Positions 1 through 10,186 of a stretch of 20,441 bases of DNA are shown in pieces (position 1 is the first letter of the stretch; every line of letters starts with the position of its first letter). The position numbers were made by a program, and so were the translations under genes. This DNA comes from Pelagophyceae sp. CCMP2097. Taxonomy: Eukaryota > Sar > Pelagophyceae. The stretch is taken from contig MU657316.1 of NCBI GenBank assembly GCA_026770575.1, forward strand, positions 33,557 to 53,997, given 5' to 3'. The notes below the pieces were generated by a model. The model saw only the letters and a program-made list of their open reading frames with translations. It did no database searches and was not told the DNA's origin.

Positions 1-310
1 CGACAATTGAAGTGAATATGACGATAGACGGCCGACATGGGCCGCTCTGGAGCCTCAAACCAAGGCATCAGAATTTTAACTCGGGGGTTAATCCGCCATC
101 AGGGGACTTTAAGGGAGATTCCGACGACATTTGCGGCTTTTGCGGCTTTTGCATGTACTTTATTTGGAGATAATTCCGATCTTTCCGACGACATTTGAAG
201 TGGAAACCTCGACATCATGACGATATTGGCAAACGACATTTGAAGGGATTTGAAACGATACTACGGGAAATCCTTAGTACTAATAGGCTCTCGGCGCGGC
301 CCCTGCGGGG
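1..310. other. Non-coding left edge with short direct repeats
   Basis: I see no supported gene here. The 10-mer ACGACATTTG occurs three times, at 124-133, 188-197 and 233-242, and the first two are preceded by TTCCG. GCGGCTTTT is duplicated at about 134-151. The sequence is AT-richer than the genes that follow. It replaces the first part of the MYND gene copy that becomes recognisable near 311. Confidence 0.5.
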
Positions 311-1366
311 CCCTGGACTGGAACGAGGGCGGGCACAAGGCGCAGTGCAAGCAGATGGCAGCAGACTTCCAGGATCGCCTCCTAGACGAGCTCATGCCGG
401 AAAAGCTGAAGATCAAGGAGGAGCCCGCCATCGTTGTCGCGCCGGCGGCTGGTTCCAAGGCAGCGTCGGCCGTCGTCGAGGACGCCGCGCCGGCGGCTGG
501 TTCCACGGCGGCGCTGCGCTTATCGGCTGTTCGGACGGTGGCGTTGGCCAAGGCCAGCGCGCTAGAGGACGACAAACCGGACTGGCGCGGCACTTGCGCC
601 ATCTGCCTCGATTTGCTCCCAGTCGGAAATTGCCAGATAATGTTCTACGATTGCTGCTGCAAGAAGATCTGCACCGACTGCTACAACAGGTGCAGCAGTA
701 CGACAACCGCTGCCCGCTCTGCCGAGCGCCAGCCCCAAAGTCGACTGCCGAAAGTGTGCGCCGGCTGCAGGAGCACGTGGACAAGGGGAACGCCGAGGCG
801 CAGTTCGCTCTCGGAGGCTTTAACTTTGAAGGTGTTATGGGTCTGAAGACGAGCCCTAAGGGGGCGTTCCAGTCTTACCAGCTCAGCGCGGCGCAAGGGC
901 ATGCAGGCGCTCAATGTTCATTGGGGGAATGTTATCAATGTGTGGCAGGCGCCAAGATCAACGTCAAGACCGCTGTGCTATGGTATCGACGCGGAGCCGA
1001 GCAGAAATATCCTGGCGCTCAAGTCGCTCTCGGCGTTAAGCTACAACGGCCTAGGCGTGGCGCAGTCGTACGAGGAAGCCGTGAAGTGGTACCGCCTCGC
1101 CGTGGCGCTATCTACTGGCGCTCTACGGCCTCGGCATGTGCCACGTACGCGGACGGGGCGTGCCGCAGGACCAAGCCGAAGGGCTTCGCCTCTTCAAGCG
1201 CGCCGCGGCCGCGGGGCACGCCGGCGCGGCGGCGGCGGTCGAAGTCTACAAGTCGTCGGCGGCGCGGCCGGCCGGCATGACCGTCGCTTTTCCCTTTCCA
1301 ACAGCCGACCAGCCGCCCGACATACCACCAGAATCCAACGCACCTGCCCTTCTCCTCGGAGCATGA
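311..1366 (+). pseudogene. MYND-RING-Sel1 family pseudogene, 5'-truncated and frameshifted
   Basis: This is a broken relative of the intact gene at 17542-18597. Similarity begins near 315 at the codons for DWNE, the distal part of the MYND zinc finger. The first six MYND cysteines are absent, and there is no ATG in the right place. The linker (KIKEEPAIV) and the start of the RING-like motif (CAICLDLLPV) follow in frame 1. A one-base loss near 692, against the intact copy, moves the RING end (NRCPLCR) and the first Sel1 repeats into frame 3. A two-base loss near 1035 moves the next repeat (GVAQSYEEAVKWYRLA) back to frame 1. A third shift near 1110-1130 puts the last repeat (GVPQDQAEGLRLFKRA) in frame 2, which stays open to 1366. 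Three shifts plus the missing 5' end make a functional protein very unlikely. The shifts do not have GT-AG ends, so I do not read them as introns. Confidence 0.85.
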
Positions 1367-1597
1367 ACAAAAGGTGCGAGATGCAAGCTCTTCAAAGAAG
1401 CCCCCCCCGGAAAAAGTACAAAATTACTCGATCGCCGAAATTCAGCGAAAGGAAAAGGGCGTGTGAACGCGTTCGAGAACGCGACCAGCGTTGTAGGCCT
1501 TTGGAGGGCCCGGTCGGCCTTTGGGCGCGCCGGTACCCGCGTGCGTCTGTCGACGGCCGTCTTTCGTTCGGCGTCTGTCGTTGGTATCGTACTGGGT

Positions 1598-3588
1598 ATG
1601 GCGTCGTCCACCGGCGCCGCCGCGCCGCCCGCCGCGCCGCCGTGCGCCGCGCCGCCTTCTGCGAAGCTGCGCGGCTGGGCGTGGTTCGAGTCTCTCGGAT
1701 CGCCGAAGTTCGTCTGCGCGCCGATGGTGGACCAATCGGAGCTCGCCTTCCGCAACGTGGCGCGAAAACACAACGTCACCCTCTGCTACACTCCAATGCT
1801 CCTCGCGGCCCAATTCCACACCGACGAATCGTACCGCAAGGCCTACTACGAAGACGATTTGCCCGACGACGACAGTGACCGGCCGCTGATCGTCCAGCTG
1901 GGTGGGGCCGACGTCGATTTTCTTGTCGGCGCCGCCTTGGCAATCGAGCGCAGCGGCCGAGCCGACGCAGTCGACCTGAACCTCGGCTGCCCGCAGAGCT
2001 GCGCGCGGCGGACTGGCTACGGCGCGTTTCTGGCGCAGGCGCGTCTACGCACCTTTGAAAGGGGCCACTTTGAAAGGGCCCCGAACGGTCTCTGGGCGCC
2101 CGGTCCACGCGCTGTGTAGGACGCGGCCGTCGACCTCGTGCGCGCCCTCGATAATGCGCTGACGACGCTCCCCGTGAGATGGGCCGCCGCGGCTTCGTCC
2201 GACGAAATGACCGTCTGCAGGTCACGTGCAAGATTCGCGCCGTCCCCGCGCCCGACGACGACCTCCGCGCCTCTGCAACGCTCACCGCGCGCTTCGCGGT
2301 CCGTGCCCTCTGCGGAGCGCGCGGGGACGTAGCTCCCTCGGGGCCTCACGTCGACGCCCCTCGTCGATGCATCGACCCAAGGCGCGGCTCGCGGCAGCGG
2401 GCGCGTCGCTCATCGCCGTCCACGCGCGCACGCGCCGCGCCAAGAGCCGGTGCGGCTCTGCCTCTTGGGCCAAAGGCGGCACTCGGCCCTTGCGCGAGAG
2501 GAGGCGGGTCTCGGACGCAGGAGGGAGTGTTGCAAGCCTGGCGGAGGCGGGGCGGTCGGCGTGTGGCGGACTGGCTGTTGAGGTGCGCGGCGGACTGGGA
2601 AGTGATCAAGGCCGTCGTCGAAGCCGTGGACATGTGAGGCTCCATTGGACATGCGAGGGCGTCCAATCCCGGGAGCGCCCCTCGCACACGTAAAATCCTT
2701 CGCCGGTCCATCCGAGGCGGCTTTTCGTTAGCCCCGTGCTCGGCAACGGCAACATCCGCTCGCGGAGCGACGCGCTGCGCCTCGTCGCCGCCACGGGTGC
2801 CGCGGGCGTCATGAGTGCCGACTCTCTTCTGAAGAACCCGCGCCTCTTCGCCGACGGCGGTGGCTCCGCGAGGGTCGATGCCGCGGGTGACGGCGCCTCA
2901 AAAGGCGGCGACCCCGCGGCCGCCGCGGCCGCCGCGTCGCCTTGGCGCCTCGCCGAGGAGTACGCGGCCGCGTGCGTGGCGCTGCCGGCGTCGAAACGGC
3001 CGCCGCTGTCCTGGGCGCAGGCCCACGTTCTCGCCATCTTCGGCGACCTCCCGCCGGCCTGCGAACACGCAACGACGCACGAGGCGCTTCTCGCCGCAGT
3101 CGTCGCCGAAGAAGACGTGGCCGGCGGCGCTGGCAGCGTGGGCGGCGGTGAAGGGGGCGGCGACGCGCGCGCGGCGGCGTCGGCGACGCGCGCGAGGCTC
3201 CGCAAGGCGCGCCACGGCCTCAAGGCGGCGCGCGCGCGCGCGGCGAAGGACGTCGACACCGCGCCGGCGCCGCGCGAGCTTTCTGAAAAGACGCGGGCCG
3301 CAATCGACGAAAACCGCCTCGCCCTCTGCGCCAGCGGCTGCGGCCAGCCCGGCACGCAGCGGCGTCCGAGGCACGGAGTGCCGACGGCCGTGCGAGGCAG
3401 CGAGATGCACGGAGGGAGGAGCGAGAGGCACGTCCGGGCAAACGCTTGATGTTTCAACGCTAGGCAAAAAGTCTTGCGCGCGCAACTGCTGCGCGCGCTG
3501 CTGCCGCTCCCAGGGCGGCGGCGACTGCGGCCACCACGAGCCGAAGAAGAAGAAGCGCCGCGCGGCTGCGCCAGGCCCCAGTGGATGA
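1598..3588 (+). CDS. DUS1: tRNA-dihydrouridine synthase, DUS1 (Dus16/17) type, seven exons
   Basis: FMN- and NADPH-dependent enzyme that reduces uridine to dihydrouridine in the tRNA D-loop (positions 16/17 in the DUS1 family). Proposed exons are 1598-2038, 2120-2173, 2221-2298, 2382-2449, 2583-2633, 2732-3363 and 3464-3588. They give 482 aa, close to animal DUS1L. Visible family motifs are FVCAPMVDQSELAFR (about 38-52), CYTPML, RPLIVQLGG, DLNLGCPQ with catalytic Cys131, GYGAFLAQ, VTCKIR, IAVHARTR, ADWEVIKAV, IPVLGNGNI and GVMSADSLLKNPRLF. The Cys-rich C-terminus (LCASGCGQPG, then CARNCCARCC and DCGHH) followed by KKKKRR matches the zinc-finger-like tail of eukaryotic DUS1. Every junction keeps frame. 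The first intron (2039-2119) needs a GC donor, because no nearby GT preserves frame. The start is the ATG nearest the conserved region; the frame is open further upstream. The region after GVMSADSL is Ala-rich and variable. Confidence 0.88.
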
Positions 3589-4117
3589 CTCTTTTGACAA
3601 ACGCGCCGGAATGTAATGTAATGTAATCGAACCTCTTCGACGCGTGGGCGGGCCCTGCGCAGCGAGCGGCAGGGCGACCTCTGGATGCAGCTCGCAAGCA
3701 CGCCTTTTGAGCAGGCATGACGTGGGGCAGCGTCTCGGGCGCGACCTCTCGAGGAGGGTAGTCGGTCTTTGGCGACGCATGCTTCCAGGGACCTCTCGGA
3801 GCGTGGCCCTGATGCACTCGTATAGGGAGTTTGAGCGGCCTGGATCATGGGAGGGTGCCTCCTTGACATTCCCGGGCCTTGGAATCCCGCGTCGCGGCCG
3901 TCTACGTGCACCTTTGCAGCTGGGATCTCAGAGTCTCGGAACAAATTGCCCTTTTTTGTGAACATTTACTCAAGGTATCTTTGGGCCGGGCCGTCGAGCC
4001 CTCGAGGGCCCAGGGGAGCGCTACGTCGGTCCTTGGGCCCGTCCCTCGCAGCGCGCTGGGTCACAGAGATGAGCTTTTAAAAATGCTCGAAAAACGGCAT
4101 TCGGGCGCAAAAAGCTG
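3589..4117. other. Convergent intergenic region
   Basis: This lies between the 3' ends of the DUS1 gene (+) and the histidine kinase (-) and should contain both 3' UTRs. It holds a short AATGT array (TGTAATGTAATGTAATCG near 3611-3628) and no domain-bearing ORF on either strand. I see no clear polyadenylation signal. Confidence 0.5.
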
Positions 4118-7100
4118 TCATCGGGGCGGCTCGTTTTCGACGGCGCGCGTCACGCCGGGGAGGACAGGCGACGACAGGACGATGGACGGCGCCAGCGCGG
4201 CCACGAGCGCCCGCAGCTTGGCGAGCGTCAGCCTAAAGGCAAGGCGTCGGGCGCGGGGCCTCCCAGCTCTGCCGCAAAGGTCGCTGCGCGTCCGGGGTTT
4301 CGCCCTTTGACGCTGCGGGCGTGCGGTTTGGCGACAACGTTTTCGCAGCCCGCTGCGGCAAAGGCTGCGACGGCGACGGCGTCCGCCGTCGCGGTCAGAG
4401 CGGCCATGGGCGCTTGGATCCCTCGCGCTCTAATGCGTCTGGCCGTCTCCACGCCGTCGACGCCGGGCATCTCCTTGTCGACGAGGATGAGCTGAAAGTC
4501 GAATTCGTCGAGCAAGGCCAACGCTTCGAGACCTCCTGGTGCGAGGCGGTGCGAGATGCCCGCTTTCCTGAAAACCATTCCACAGAGTTTGCGAGCCGAT
4601 GCTTGATCGTCGATGAGCAGGAGACCGACCTGAGAAAGCCGCCGTCCGGGGAAAGCCGCCCATCAAGAAACACGCACCTGCGGAGCCTCGACGGCCGTCG
4701 CCGCCACCTCGGCATAAGGCGCCACGGCCAAAGGCGCCTCGGGAGTCGTTTCCTCGGGCGTCGCTGTCTCCGGCACCGCCTCTGGGGGCGCCGCCTCGCT
4801 GTCCGACAGCGGCGGCGTGGCTGTGCGGTTCCGCGCCATGCGTAGACGGTCTGTGTCCAAGTCATCCGCGCACACCCCCCGAGTGGCGGCGCAGTCGACC
4901 AAGGCAGAGGCGCAAGCACTCTGAGCGGCGGCGCAGTCCAGGAGAAGTAAGTCGACGTGTTCCCCGCAATCGCGCGCCGCCGCTTCCGTGGCGGCGGCGG
5001 TGCTGCGAAGTTTTGCGCAGCCGAACATCCCAGCATTGCCCTTCAGCGCGTGCGCCGCAGACTTTACAGAATTGAGCACGCCGCGCCTGACGGTGTTGGT
5101 AAGATAGGGAAACCGCGACCCCCAAAGAAGCCTCTGCCGTACTCTCGCTTCCGTGTCTCTCGGGCGCCGGTTTATGCTGGGCGCGGAGCTCGTCTGCGGC
5201 GGCGGCCACGTCCATGACAAAATCGGGCAGGGCATCCAACACGGCTTCTGCCGAGCCGACGAGGTCGGCCGCGGAGTCAAAGTCGAAAGGGGGCAGTGGC
5301 ACCTCGTCCCCGCTGACGGCGCCCGGCCCCGACGCGTACGAGCTGATGGAGACGGCTCTCACGCGGCCGTCGAGCGTCGGGGTCGTCGACGCCGACGGCG
5401 GCGCCGAGGCGGCGCGCTGCTTAGGGCCGGGAGCCGTTGCCGCCGGAGGCGCCTTCGCCGCCGGAGGCGCCTTCGCCGGCGCCGGGTTTTCAGCGGCGCC
5501 GGCGGCGTCGCCGAAGAGGCAGGCGCGGACGGCGCCGATGCCAATAGGCTTCGTCAGCATGTCGACGCCTAGAAGCGGGGTAAGGGAGCCGGAGGGCAGT
5601 CCTTCCGAAGAGCGACTCATCGAAAAGTTTCCGATGTCCTTCGAATTGTTTCCGACTCTGGTTCGTACAGCCGGCGGCGCTCAGCTGCGTGTGCTCGCGC
5701 TCGCCGACGTGCGCGTTGGCCGAGATGCCCACGCAGAAGACGCCGCTGCCGCGCAGAGCCGCGAGGCGGTGCACCTTCGATAAGGGTCAAGGATGGAAGG
5801 GGGGTGCAACAGGCGGGGGGTGCACGGGCGTCGCACCTCGTGGACGGCGTCGGCGCCGGTGAGCTTGCCGCCTAGGACGAGCGAGGTATTTCACGACTCG
5901 GGGCATGGCAATTTGGCTAGAGAAAGATTGCTATAGAAAGTTAGAAAGTTTCTATGGGACGCACCAGTCTTGAACATGTTAAAGTCCATGAACACCACGT
6001 CTCCATCCGCCGCCCCGTGCCGCAGAGCCTCCTCGCCGTTGACGGCGACGTGAATCCGCCACGTCGGGGCGCACCTCTGCAGCATGTCGGATAAAACCGT
6101 TCTTACGACTTTCTCGTCGTCGACCACCCACGCCGTACGCAAACCTTCGCCCAACAAAGCCTCCTTCCGGCCGAACAACGCTCGTCTTAAAGCGCCGTCG
6201 GCGCAACAAGCAAGGCCGCACCAGACTCGCCAGCTGCCGGCCTCTACCAAGGCTTCAAAGTCGCGGCGATGAAAGGTATCCGAGTCGACGAGCGTCAAAA
6301 GTTTCGTATCCACCGCATCCACCCTGCGCGCCGACTTGAGTAAAGACTTGACCAACGAGGCGAGGCCCGCCGTGAGGTGGTTGCAGTCGTGGCCTTCGTT
6401 CCTTCGAGCGCGCCACGAAGAGGCGTCTACGATGATCAAGTCAAAAGTTCTCCTCTTCGGATCAGAAACGCCCCCGACACCGCCGCGCTGCCGCGCCACG
6501 TCCCAGCCCTCGCCGGCCGGCGCGTTTTGTAAAGCGTCGAGGATGCGCGCCAGCATCGGGCACGGTGCTGAAGGCGTTGCGGTGGGTTCCCCCAATTCGA
6601 CAACCAAACACCTCCGCCGTTCTTTCACCTCGTCTGCTAAAGTCACGGTGAAAGAAAACCGCGTGCCCGAGCCAACGGTGGACGTGATGGCGAGGAAGCT
6701 GCCGAAGAGGGACCGGGCCACCTTGTCCACAAAACGCAGGTTCAAAGACCTACGAATACCATGTCTCGATACGGCCTCCAAACCATCGCCCGACGCGGGT
6801 CCTTGCGCGGTGGCCGTGCTCGCCGCCGCGGGGGCGCTCTTCTCGAGGGCGCGGAGGATGCGGGCCAGCGCGTCGGGCGCGATGCCGCAGCCCTGTTTTG
6901 TGGGTGACGCGGTCGCAAGGGGACAAAGGCAAAACGCACCGTATCCGTGATGGCGAATTCCCAGACGTTGCTCGTCCCTTTCCTTTCCTTGATTGCTGCC
7001 GTGATGGTGACGGTTCCGCTGGCGGTGAATTTCACGGCGTTTCCTGCGAGATTGTAAAGGACCATTTTCAAAAACGCAAAATGGCCCCGAACAGCCGCCG

Positions 7101-10100
7101 AAACCGGCGCTTGCACGACCAGCTTCACGGCAGCGGACGCCTGCACTCTGTTCTCTAAGAGCTGCCGGACTTCGTCTACGAGAGCTCTGACGTCGAACGC
7201 CACCGTCGGCGGCTTGAAGGTAGGGTTGTCTAAAAGTTTCGTGACACCGACGACGTTCTCAAGCACGTCGCGGCCTACGCATGGCATCAAACGGCTGCCG
7301 GTTCATCCAATGATTGCCAACTCTCGGAAAGGCAACTCACTGCTTTGCACGTGGGCGCCGAGGTCGTCCAAATGCACTTTGGAAAACGAGGCGCACTTTC
7401 CCATCGCGGCGTGCACCGCCGCAATTCCCATGATGATGTTGCCAAAGTCGTGGAAGACAAAGGCCCGCAGCTGGGCCATGGCCTGGGCGTGCCTTACCGC
7501 TTGTCGGATAGATTGCGAAATGTCTTGCAAGTGGACGACCAAACGTTGCCGCGCCACCTTTTCGAACCGCACCCTATAATGCTCCACGACGCCGTCGCCT
7601 CGGCGTAATTCCACCTTGTGCAGCACGCGTCTTGCACCTTCTGGGTAAGAGGCCCACCGGGCGAGTTCGATGCGCGACCCCTTGGTCTTCAAAAGTTGGG
7701 CGACACCCGCGGCGATGCGGGCGTGCGACTCGCCCAAGCGGTCGCCGGCGCGGATCAACGGGACCACTCTGGCTCTGGAGAACTGGGCCGCCGCCTCCAC
7801 ACCATAAAAGAATGACCCTTCCCTCGCCGAGTCGGCCATCTTCTCCAGCGCGCCCCGCCAGAGCAGCGCGTCCGCGTCGCCCGGCGCGCACGACGCCGCG
7901 ATCGCGCTCGCCGCCGCCGCGCGCCTTCGGGAAGACGGAGAAGGCAGGTCCACCGGCCGGTCGGTTGCTCTGTCGTGCGTGGCGTCACTTGCCGCGCGGA
8001 GGCGCGACGCCGGCCGGCTCTTCGGCGACTGCTTCGGAGGCGGCGCCCGGGACGGCGCCAAGGGCGACGGGTCCGTCTGGGGGAGCGTGGACCTTTCGGA
8101 ATTCGTCGTCTGGAAAGACCATCTGTCGGAAGCGCCGCCGCGCCCGGGCGGCGAATGCCGGAGCAGATGATTCCGGTCGGTGGCTGGCGACTGTGGCAAC
8201 CACGACGACGACCCCGGCGAGCATCCGACGTCCAAGGGCCTGTCCACGTCCTCGCTCGGTCGGCCTTCAAATTCTCGGCCTTCAAATTCGCTCTCTCGGC
8301 CCAAATCGCTCGGCCGGCCCAAATCGCTCGGCCGGCCCTCCGACGGCCGGCCCAGATTCGAAAAGGGCGACCGTTCCATCGGCGACCTTTCCACCATCGA
8401 GGACCGGTTGCTCGACGGCGAAGGTGAGAGCGAGGAGAGGACCGACGGCGCCCGAGGGCGGCCCAGCGGCGGCGTGCCTGCGAGAGCTTCCATGACAGCC
8501 TCCATCGTCGTGCCGCCGGGCGACATCGCCGGCCGCGCCGCCTGACCCGCCGCCGCCGGCGCGGACAGCGCGGCGAGGCGCGCCAAAGCGTGGCCGCGCG
8601 GCGCCGCGTCGAGGCCGCGCGCCGCCGGCGCGCCCGTGGCGAAGGCGCCGCCCGCGGCTGTGCCCGCGCCGAACGCGCCGCCCGCGCCGAAGCCGCGGCC
8701 CGCTCCAAAGGCGCCGCCGCCAAAGGCTGTGCCCGCGCGTTGGAATGGCGTGCCTCCAAAGGAGTTGCCAAATGGGCTGTCGAAGGCCGAGGGCGCGTCG
8801 TCGCCGTCGGACTCGGACGAGTGTTTGGGTTCCGCTGGTCGCGACGACGATCTGCCGCGGCCGCGCAGCGAAGTGGTCTCGTCGATCGCCGCGAGCGCGC
8901 ACGCCGCCGTGGCGCGCCGGCGCGTCGCGGGCGTGACCGGTAGGTCGCCGCGCGTGCGCCGGACCAGCGGGACCGGGCCGGGCGGCTGCGCCGCCGGCTG
9001 CGCGGTCGCGGCGGGCGGCTGCGCGTCTCGATCCTCGTCGCTGCCAAGCAAGTCCCACGCCGTCGGGGGCGACGGCCCCGACGAATACGCCGTCGGGGGC
9101 GACGGCCCCGACGAATATGCCGTCGGGGGCGTCGGCCCCGGCGAATCAGAGTCGCTGCCGCCGACGATGACCGTGGAGCACATGGACTCGTCGCTGCCAT
9201 GGCGCAGAAAAGACTCTCGCGAGCCGCGCGAGCCTCGAAACGAGTCGCGCAGTAGCGACTCTTTCGAGCCGCGCGAGCCGCGGAACGAGTCGCGCGAGGC
9301 GCCGTCCTCGCGCGCGCGCTGCGGCGCCGGCGGCGGCTGCGCCACTGTCGGTGAAGCGCATCGGCCGGGAGCGAGCGCGGACGACGAAAAGGCCGAAGCC
9401 AGAGCCGTGGCAAGCGCCGCCGCCGCCGGCCGAGGCGCGCCGGCCGCCGGCCACACCTTGGGCTGTGGCGCCGCGGTGGCGGACTGTGGCGCGGAAACGT
9501 GCGGGGCTTCGACTTGCAGCGTTTCCAAGCGAGCGTCGACGACGAAGAGCACCACTTCCGACGCCGCTTTGCCACCGCACGCTGAGACGACGACGGCGCG
9601 CACGCGGATTGCGGAGAAGCGCGCCGGCTTGGAGGATGAGCGGAGCCAGACGACGCACGTTGTGGAGGTCTGCGGGCCTGGTGGCGAAGGCGAAGCAGGC
9701 GTCGAAGGTGACGGAGGTTGAGTAAACGGCGTCGACGTGAAGTGCGTCGGGGTGAACGGCGACCGCGGCGGCAACTGCTTCAAAGGCGACGACGTCCGCT
9801 CGGAAGAAGCCGGCGAAGAGGTCAGGGAAGAGGCCACGTCGGTGGCGTCGGTCGGTCGGTCGGTTGCGTCTTCAAGGGCGGCTCTGCAGTACGCTTCCAG
9901 CGCTAAAGCGTCGCCGGCGCTGCGCAAGGGCAGCTCGGCGAGGGTGAGCGGCTTCAAGGCGAGGCACTCTACATTCGTGGCGCCGCGGGCATGTGCGGCG
10001 CCTCTGGACCTACGAAACGCAGTCAGCGCCCGCCGGGAAACGCATCTCCGCCAAACACATCTCCGCCCGGGCAGCGAGACCCGGTCGCTCGTTTGCCAGA

Positions 10101-10168
10101 GCCGGCGCGGCGGCGGACCACGTCGAGATTCGCGGCGGGCCTCGCAAGGTGTCGAAGCGCAGGCCCAT
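4118..10168 (-). CDS. Hybrid sensor histidine kinase: HisKA-HATPase-pseudoREC-REC-HPt-REC
   Basis: Multistep phosphorelay kinase. Exons in transcript order: about 10168-10019 (tentative), 9966-7341, 7274-6940, 6892-5965, 5871-5837, 5774-5669, 5568-5178, 5086-4678, 4629-4325, 4232-4118. This model gives about 1799 aa. The first ~800 residues are Ser/Pro/Ala-rich with internal repeats. A weakly PAS-like stretch precedes HisKA, whose H-box is AFVFHDFGNIIMG (His near 889). The HATPase domain has an N-box (LYNLAGNAVKFT), a G1 box (TDTGCGIAPD) formed across an intron, and VGSGTRFSFTV; the G2 glycines are missing (IRRSLNLRF). A degenerate receiver (FDLIIVDAS) comes next. REC1 has VVDDE, phospho-Asp in VFMDFNMF, and LTKP. 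The HPt motif is SAAHALKGNAGMFG. REC2 has LLIDDQ, LVDKEMPGVDG, ALTATA and AKP. GC donors are proposed at 5177 and 4324. All phases agree. The N-terminus is uncertain: the gene may instead join the upstream receptor. Confidence 0.85.
9058..9147 (-). repeat. 30-bp coding tandem repeat, three copies
   Basis: A 30-bp unit is repeated three times inside the low-complexity N-terminal half of the kinase, encoding SSGPSPPTAY-like decapeptides. Only a few bases differ between copies. A second repeat nearby (about 9205-9300) encodes two copies of DSFRGSRGS. A third, at about 8265-8345, encodes GRPSDL-type units. These are probably slippage products in a disordered linker. Confidence 0.8.
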
Positions 10169-10186
10169 CGCAAAAGTGTCGAGGGC

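Noticed and set aside
311..1366. Reading the left MYND copy as an intron-containing functional gene
   Set aside because: The frame changes align to one- and two-base losses against the intact copy, with no splice sites, and the MYND half is missing.
2606..3965. Long minus-strand ORFs opposite the DUS1 last exon
   Set aside because: Arg/Ala-rich translations without domains, lying over well-supported exons; typical of the antisense frames of very GC-rich coding DNA.
3644..4310. Plus-strand ORFs in the DUS1-kinase gap
   Set aside because: No domain, no conserved start, and the last one runs over the kinase C-terminus exon on the other strand.
6745..6785. A 23-nt mini-intron (GTATCG..CGTAG) that might restore the kinase G2 box
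   Set aside because: Removing it breaks the reading frame and does not create a GLGL motif.
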